A stretch of DNA of 9,956 nucleotides from Desulfobacteraceae bacterium (GTDB lineage Bacteria; Desulfobacterota; DSM-4660; Desulfatiglandales; Desulfatiglandaceae). Made by a program: the position numbers and the translations under genes. Below are positions 5,233 to 9,956 of the stretch, piece after piece. Numbering within the stretch: the stretch's first letter is position 1; each line of letters starts with the position of its first letter. Below the pieces are notes generated by a model. It made no database searches and was not told the DNA's origin. It saw nothing but the letters and a program-made list of their open reading frames with translations. The stretch spans positions 1 to 9,956 of the forward strand of contig DAOVUP010000019.1 in the NCBI GenBank assembly GCA_030632525.1, written 5' to 3'.

Positions 5233-7086
5233 TCAATACTCATCTTCAAAATTACGTGCAGAGGTAAAAAACATGCTTGGTACAAACAGCTCCTTGAAAC
5301 GGGTTGTGGCGGCAAGCTCACGATATTCTATTTTTGTGGCAATTCGATCAGCCGCTTTCCTCTTATTCTTATCTAACAGGGCAAGGCAGGAACCATGCCC
5401 GGCAGCATTGCCAACGCCAACAACTTTCGCCGTTAGACAGCCAGGAAAAAGATCGATGGTACAGGCATCCTGAGGATCAACATAGTTGCCAAATGCTCCT
5501 GCTAACAGGATTCGCTCCACATCTTCATCCTCGAAATGCTCCATCAACAATGTCGCCCCCGCGTTGACTGCCGCTTTCGCCATCTGCAATTCAGCCACGT
5601 CTTTCTGCGTAATTACAATATCCTGTTTTGTTGCAGCCTCGGATGCCCAGACCAAAACAAATTCCGGACCATCTCCCCCAACACGCAAACGAGGGGTTTG
5701 AAGCCCTTTGTCAATATTCCCTCTTCCTAAGATAATCCCAGCCCTGATCATTTCAGCTATGGCTGAAATAATACCCGACCCGCACAGACCTGATGGCCGT
5801 TGATCGTGAATGGTTTCCCATCTGACATCCAGCGTTTCCGGATCAATTTTGAGCCGTTCAATAGCCCCGGCTGAGGCCCGCATACCCCATCGGATGTGCC
5901 CCCCTTCAAAGGCAGGGCCTGCAGCCGTTGAACAGCAGAGCATCCGATTCCTGTTGCCAAAGACAATTTCACCGTTGGTCCCCAGATCAAGGAGTAAGGT
6001 AGGGATCTTGCTTCTGTGGAGGCCTGTGGCCAGAATACATGCGATGGTATCACTCCCCACAAATCCGGCCTTGAGCGGCAGGAGATGAACATAGGCCGAA
6101 GCCCCGATCTTAAGACCCAGGTCCCTGGCCTTATAGTCCTGACCCTCTTGAAGGACTGGGGCATAAGGGGCCATGGAGAGGTAATGGGGATCGAGACCCA
6201 CAAACAGATGGTGCATGGCCGTATTCCCCACGACGGTCGCTTCCACAATCTGATCCGGATCAATTCCCGCCTCTGTCGATGCCTCAGCGATCAAGGCATT
6301 GAGGCAGTCAACAATGCTTATGCGCAGTTTTTCCAGGCCCCCTGTCTTCTCCTGGCAGAAAGATATCCGGGTAATAACATCATCCCCGATGGCAATCTGA
6401 GGATTCATGGCAGATTTCACTGAAAGCCTGTCTCCTGTAATCAAATCCATGAGAAAGGCAACCACAGTCGTAGTGCCAACATCAAAGGCCACACCAAACA
6501 GGCTGTCCCGTCTTCCCGGGTAAAGATCGATTATCTCATCTTTATCCCGTAGAGCCACGGTAACCCCTTTCCGGTCCGAACGCAGCGTGTGGGGAAGTTT
6601 TCTCAACACGAAAGGATCAAGCACAGGTCGCCGGATTCCATACGTTTTTTCCAGGGCAATGATGAGTCTTTCCCTGTCAGCTATTACGGAATCCAGAACC
6701 GGAGAAGAGACTTCCACATAACGAGGGCTGACGTTGGGACGCAACCTGACAGGATATGAGTGTTTTGTATCCGATGTCAGAATGACCTGGTCTTTGATCC
6801 GGCTTTCCTCTGGAATCACGACCACGGCGCCATGGGTCAATACGGTCTCGCAGGCTAAGCGATATCCCTTTTCTATATTTCCGCCTAACACCTTCTGTTC
6901 ACGAGCTGAAGGCGGGGGTAAAGGGCCATCGGTTTTCTTTATGACAACCTTACATTTGCCACATATTTTCTTGCCGCCACAGGTTGATTGCAACGGAATG
7001 CCGGTTTCCTGGGCCAACTGCAGGATGTTCTTGGAACCATCTATGTCGATGGTCTTTTCAAAGGGTGAGAATATAATTCTTGGCAT
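5233..7086 (-). CDS. Corrinoid-protein reductive activator, ferredoxin-ASKHA ATPase (RACo-like)
   Basis: A 617-residue protein expected to use ATP to drive an electron onto inactive Co(II) corrinoid and restore methylatable Co(I). The N-terminal domain (1-90) is a 2Fe-2S ferredoxin fold with Cys36, Cys42, Cys45 and Cys79 (CX5CX2C, then a distant Cys). A linker (about 95-190) leads to an ASKHA ATPase with FDVGTTT (201-207), VGNTAMHHL (286-294), DLGTNGE (367-373), AGPAFEGG (389-396), GLCGSGI (433-439) and LAGAFGNY (528-535). This matches RACo and the activators of acetogen O-demethylases; RamA instead uses C-terminal 4Fe-4S clusters, which are absent here. It lies 200 bp downstream of a large corrinoid methyltransferase on the same strand, its likely client. 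The start at 7086 is well placed for the ferredoxin fold, but the SD is weak and partly within a small hairpin. Confidence 0.92.
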   Translation of the reverse strand: MPRIIFSPFEKTIDIDGSKNILQLAQETGIPLQSTCGGKKICGKCKVVIKKTDGPLPPPSAREQKVLGGNIEKGYRLACETVLTHGAVVVIPEESRIKDQVILTSDTKHSYPVRLRPNVSPRYVEVSSPVLDSVIADRERLIIALEKTYGIRRPVLDPFVLRKLPHTLRSDRKGVTVALRDKDEIIDLYPGRRDSLFGVAFDVGTTTVVAFLMDLITGDRLSVKSAMNPQIAIGDDVITRISFCQEKTGGLEKLRISIVDCLNALIAEASTEAGIDPDQIVEATVVGNTAMHHLFVGLDPHYLSMAPYAPVLQEGQDYKARDLGLKIGASAYVHLLPLKAGFVGSDTIACILATGLHRSKIPTLLLDLGTNGEIVFGNRNRMLCCSTAAGPAFEGGHIRWGMRASAGAIERLKIDPETLDVRWETIHDQRPSGLCGSGIISAIAEMIRAGIILGRGNIDKGLQTPRLRVGGDGPEFVLVWASEAATKQDIVITQKDVAELQMAKAAVNAGATLLMEHFEDEDVERILLAGAFGNYVDPQDACTIDLFPGCLTAKVVGVGNAAGHGSCLALLDKNKRKAADRIATKIEYRELAATTRFKELFVPSMFFTSARNFEDEY

Positions 7087-7096
7087 TTTTCAAATC

Positions 7097-7112
7097 CCAA
7101 TTCTCTAATTGG
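7097..7112 (-). promoter_or_regulatory. Small hairpin just upstream of the activator start
   Basis: CCAATT (7097-7102) and AATTGG (7107-7112) form a 6-bp stem with a 4-nt loop, 10 nt before the activator ATG. The only SD-like bases (GGGA, about 7096-7099) lie partly in the 3' arm on the transcript. The hairpin could therefore lower translation of the activator relative to the methyltransferase. It is AT-rich and weak, so this is tentative. Confidence 0.3.
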
Positions 7113-7137
7113 TGTCCATCCATTAATGATTTTAGGA

Positions 7138-7280
7138 CACGGATCAGTTTCCAAGCCAGAAATGCGAATTTTTTAGCAAGATCAAGGAAATCAAAGAATT
7201 ACGCGGAGGCGTACGTTAGTACGCCGCACAATTGATTCTGCGGATTGACGCAGAGATTGCGGAAAAAGGCCATTTATGGG
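7138..7280. repeat. Structured repeat-like element between methyltransferase and activator genes
   Basis: The gap 7087-7286 contains nested inverted repeats and no credible gene. The core is GGCGTAC-GTTA-GTACGCC (7208-7225, 7-bp stem). AATCAA (7189-7194) and TTGATT (7232-7237) can pair outside it, with a 7-nt asymmetry. CTGCG (7238-7242) and CGCAG (7249-7253) form a second small stem. Direct echoes of ATTG(A)..GCGG occur from 7232 to 7262. It resembles dispersed intergenic elements I recall from deltaproteobacteria, but I cannot verify copies elsewhere. No T-run follows the stems, so it is not a typical terminator, and no B12-riboswitch box is visible. It would be transcribed if the two genes form one operon. 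Confidence 0.5.
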
Positions 7281-7286
7281 TGGAAA

Positions 7287-9920
7287 CTAATTGATTTCCA
7301 ACATATTCTTAATCTTCTTCACCCCATCGGCCGCATCCCTGGCATGGGCGTCGGCCCCGCATGCCTCAACAAATTTGAGGGTAAGAGCAGCACCGCCGCA
7401 AATCACCTTAACTTTGTCAGCAAGATCGCTATTCTTGATCGCATGAATAGTCTCCTCCACATGGGGATCGCCGGTAGTCAGTAAAGAGGAAAGCCCCACG
7501 ATATGGGCGTTATTCTCCCTTGCCGCATCCACAAATTTATCAGCAGGCACGTTTTCTCCTAAGTCTATCACCTGAAACCCTGAAGTCTCCAAGAGGAGCT
7601 TGGTCAAATTCTTTCCGATATCATGAAGATCGCCAAAGACCGTCCCTAAGACAACGGTACCCAGCCCCTTGGCATCTCCCTCCTTTTCCAAAAGGGGTTT
7701 GGCCAGATCCACGCATGCCTGCATCGATTTGGCCGCCATCATCATTTCAGGAACAAAGATCTTCTTTTTCTCAAATTTCTCTCCCACAATATTAAGACCG
7801 GCTATAAGATAATTGTTGATGATATCCTGGGGATCCGCACCCTGGTCCAGGGCCTTTTTGGTATACTCTACCGCTAATTTCCGCTTTCCTGAAATCACGG
7901 CCTCTTTTATACGATCCAGATCCGACTCTTCATGTTCCTTTTCTTTCACTGCTGTTTCAATTTCTTTACCTTTCCCCACTTTTTTCGTGGAGGTGGAGAG
8001 ATAGTTCATACAAAACTCATCTTTGCCAAGAAGAAGATCAGTCAGCAGTGCAGCCCTCCGCATTTCCCATATGGTGGGATCGGAAATAGGGCAGGTCAAA
8101 CCGTTTAAGACTGCCATTGCTAAAAAAATCGCGTTGATGGATGTACGTTCGGGCAGCCCGAAGGAGATATTGGAAAGCCCCAATGTCTGGTTAACTCCAA
8201 GCTCATCCCTTATAAGCTGGAGGGCCTTGATGGTCTCCAGCCCGGCCTGGTCATCGGCACTGATAGCCATGGCCAGGGGATCAATGATCACATCTTCCCG
8301 GGGAATACCCGCCTTTTCGGCCCTTTCTACAATCAGCCTGGCAATTTCAAGACGTTTTTCAGCCTTCTTGGGAATTCCGTTATCGTCCATGGTTAGCCCG
8401 ATGACGGCGGCATTGTGGGTCTTGACTAATGGAAGGATTTGATCGAGCTTGTGTTTCTCGCCATTGACCGAATTGACTAAGGCCTTTCCTTTGTAGGCAT
8501 TAAGACCGGCCTCCAATGCCTTTGGGAGGGCCGAGTCAATACAGAGTGGCACATCCGTGACTTCCTGTATGGCCAGTATGGCCTTCTTCAGCATTTTTGG
8601 TTCGTCTATGCCTGAAACCCCAACGTTGACGTCTAATATATGAGCGCCCTCCTCCACCTGACTGATCGCTTCCGATCGAACTAGGTCCAGATTTCCGGCC
8701 TCCAATGACTCTGCCAGTTTTTTCCGGCCCGTGGGGTTAATACGCTCGCCGATGATTACCAGGGGGCGGGTAGGTCCAATTACCACCGTTTTTGTGGCGC
8801 TGGCCACACTGCTTTCAACCGGTGCGGCTATTTTGCCGGAACCGTATGAAAAACTTTTTTCAGCAGTCGGGGAAACATCCCGGTCATATTTTCCGTATTC
8901 TGCGGCCGTATTTAACGCCGTTTTGACGTTTTCATCGGGGGTGCCATAGGTCAGACCGACCGTATCAATGGAAAAGTTCTCAAGAGGGGCGCCTTGGTCT
9001 ATCAATTGCCGCACCTCTGCTGCTATCTCTTCCGGTGTGCCGTTTTTCATCAGCACAGGGCTTATACGGGCATTGACCGCCACATCAGGGCCACATACAT
9101 CCCTGGTCCTTTTTACATCTGAGCCGAAACCGATCTCGATAAACTCTAAATGGTGTATCTTTGCATATCCATCCAGCACTTCGTCAACCGATCCACAATG
9201 GTGAATACCCACTGGATGACAGGCATCGGCGACCTGGTTATCGTATTCCAGGATATGGGACTCATAGGTCTCCAAGGAGATCTGTTCGGCCGTGCAGTTG
9301 GGGAACACATAAAGCTTAGGATCACACATGGGAGTCACGTCTATGGCCCCGGTGCCTGTGGTCTTATGGTTGAACTCAAAGAGCTGGATAATAGATTCCG
9401 TACAAACCTTCAGCAGATGATGACACAATTCCGGATTTTCATAAAAATCGAAATAAAGCTGGTCGCCCCTGATCTTAAGGGCCAGGTTCTGGACCCCGGT
9501 GGTATTGATGTCTCCCACCACTTCACCATATTTATCTTTCAGGTATTCGATCTGCTTTATCATCTCTACCATGGGGTAGGAGTTGAATATGTCGGGCACC
9601 TCCAGTTTCATGATTTCATCTTCCGAAAGATTTAGGGGCATAGCCCAGGGAAGGGCAGCGTCTTTAAAAATGATCTCACAGCCGAAAATTGCGGGGAGCA
9701 TGACCATACCGAAGGTGATCAGGGGTTTGGGCTGTGGGTCCGGGTTCCCCAATCCCACATCCCCGAATCTCTCATAAAGTCTCTTTTCTATCTCCATCCT
9801 GGCCTTGATCCTCACTTCCGGATCAAAGTAGTATTCCCTGCCAAATGATATGTCGTAATGTTTGTTAAACCAGTCAGGATAAAAGCCTACCCCCAAAAGA
9901 ACGTGGTCTTCTTCTGTCAT
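7287..9920 (-). CDS. Three-module corrinoid methyltransferase: URO-D type + pterin-binding + B12-binding fusion
   Basis: An 877-residue cytoplasmic protein with three modules. Residues 1-345 form a URO-D-type methyltransferase domain (MtaA/MtbA/MtvB superfamily) with HHCGSVDEV at 240-248, the HxC zinc/thiol motif. Residues about 387-635 form a pterin-binding barrel like AcsE and MetH: IGERINPTG, LDVNVG (Asp430, Asn432), CIDS (Asp462), VNSVNGE (Asn483), DPLAM (Asp547) and GLSNISFG (Asn584). Residues about 665-877 are a cap plus B12 domain with DLHDIGKNL (764-772; His766 the likely cobalt ligand), SSLLTT (811-816) and CGGAA. Linkers at 345-385 and 642-668 are flexible. It should move a methyl group between an unidentified donor and tetrahydrofolate through bound corrinoid. 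No AdoMet reactivation domain follows; the RACo-like gene downstream probably supplies this. The ATG at 9920 has AAGGAG 9 nt upstream and is preferred to the GTG at 9953. Confidence 0.93.
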   Translation of the reverse strand: MTEEDHVLLGVGFYPDWFNKHYDISFGREYYFDPEVRIKARMEIEKRLYERFGDVGLGNPDPQPKPLITFGMVMLPAIFGCEIIFKDAALPWAMPLNLSEDEIMKLEVPDIFNSYPMVEMIKQIEYLKDKYGEVVGDINTTGVQNLALKIRGDQLYFDFYENPELCHHLLKVCTESIIQLFEFNHKTTGTGAIDVTPMCDPKLYVFPNCTAEQISLETYESHILEYDNQVADACHPVGIHHCGSVDEVLDGYAKIHHLEFIEIGFGSDVKRTRDVCGPDVAVNARISPVLMKNGTPEEIAAEVRQLIDQGAPLENFSIDTVGLTYGTPDENVKTALNTAAEYGKYDRDVSPTAEKSFSYGSGKIAAPVESSVASATKTVVIGPTRPLVIIGERINPTGRKKLAESLEAGNLDLVRSEAISQVEEGAHILDVNVGVSGIDEPKMLKKAILAIQEVTDVPLCIDSALPKALEAGLNAYKGKALVNSVNGEKHKLDQILPLVKTHNAAVIGLTMDDNGIPKKAEKRLEIARLIVERAEKAGIPREDVIIDPLAMAISADDQAGLETIKALQLIRDELGVNQTLGLSNISFGLPERTSINAIFLAMAVLNGLTCPISDPTIWEMRRAALLTDLLLGKDEFCMNYLSTSTKKVGKGKEIETAVKEKEHEESDLDRIKEAVISGKRKLAVEYTKKALDQGADPQDIINNYLIAGLNIVGEKFEKKKIFVPEMMMAAKSMQACVDLAKPLLEKEGDAKGLGTVVLGTVFGDLHDIGKNLTKLLLETSGFQVIDLGENVPADKFVDAARENNAHIVGLSSLLTTGDPHVEETIHAIKNSDLADKVKVICGGAALTLKFVEACGADAHARDAADGVKKIKNMLEIN

Positions 9921-9929
9921 GACATCTTT

Positions 9930-9935
9930 CTCCTT
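9930..9935 (-). promoter_or_regulatory. Ribosome-binding site of the three-module methyltransferase (AAGGAG)
   Basis: AAGGAG lies 9 nt upstream of the ATG at 9920. It supports this start over the GTG at 9953, whose upstream region is cut off by the window edge and whose extra 11 codons would run through the SD itself. Confidence 0.8.
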
Positions 9936-9956
9936 ATATCTCACATTCCGCACCTC

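Noticed and set aside
5757..6263. Second minus-strand frame of 168 codons within the activator gene
   Set aside because: It is a frame-shifted shadow of the ASKHA domain, whose motifs are all in the main frame.
7087..7286. Cobalamin riboswitch controlling the activator
   Set aside because: No recognisable B12 box, and the pairing pattern is a set of simple nested stems rather than the riboswitch core.
8023..8442. Plus-strand open frame inside the methyltransferase gene (similar frames at 2834-3352, 4531-4998, 6016-6423 and 9150-9635)
   Set aside because: These are antisense shadows of well-conserved minus-strand genes, and their translations show no recognisable domain.
9921..9953. GTG at 9953 as start of the three-module methyltransferase
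   Set aside because: The added 11 codons run through the AAGGAG that serves the ATG at 9920 and show no family similarity.

Overview
The window is a compact stretch in which every supported gene lies on the minus strand. It carries seven complete or near-complete protein genes and the 5' part of an eighth. I see no rRNA, tRNA, CRISPR array or transposase. Moderate GC, a corrinoid/ferredoxin-dependent methyl-transfer system, a stand-alone crotonase and short repeat-like intergenic sequences fit an anaerobic Desulfobacterota-type (deltaproteobacterial) genome. That assignment is inference: no marker gene is present.

Layout in minus-strand transcription order (right to left). (1) 9920-7287: an 877-residue protein that joins a uroporphyrinogen-decarboxylase-type methyltransferase domain, a methyltetrahydrofolate-type pterin-binding domain, and a cap plus B12-binding corrinoid domain. 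(2) A 200-bp gap holding a structured, repeat-like element. (3) 7086-5233: an iron-sulfur ASKHA ATPase of the RACo type, which reductively reactivates corrinoid proteins. (4) A gap with palindromic repeats. (5) 5045-3451: a translationally coupled pair, a DUF47/PhoU-like protein and a PiT phosphate transporter. (6) 3387-2533: a crotonase-fold protein whose active-site pattern looks more like an enoyl-CoA isomerase than a hydratase. (7) 2329-1565: an EI24/CysZ-type membrane protein. (8) 1178-261: a CbpA-type DnaJ co-chaperone behind a candidate promoter overlapped by an inverted repeat. (9) 239-1: the N-terminal part of a PP-loop (MnmA/ThiI-like) tRNA-thiolation-type protein, probably co-transcribed with the co-chaperone.

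The most interesting part is the right half. The large protein has the module order of cobalamin-dependent methionine synthase (substrate, folate, cap, B12). Its homocysteine module is replaced by a URO-D-type methyltransferase domain and it lacks the C-terminal AdoMet reactivation module. The adjacent RACo-like gene is well placed to supply the missing reactivation. Together they could be a self-contained methyl-donor:tetrahydrofolate methyltransferase, with the functions of a multi-protein O- or N-demethylase packed into one polypeptide plus one activator. The methyl donor cannot be read from the sequence.

The remaining genes look like ordinary housekeeping or transport modules. Two annotation corrections matter. 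The DUF47 gene starts at 5045, so the palindromes upstream are non-coding. The methyltransferase starts at the ATG at 9920, behind a good ribosome-binding site, rather than at the upstream GTG.
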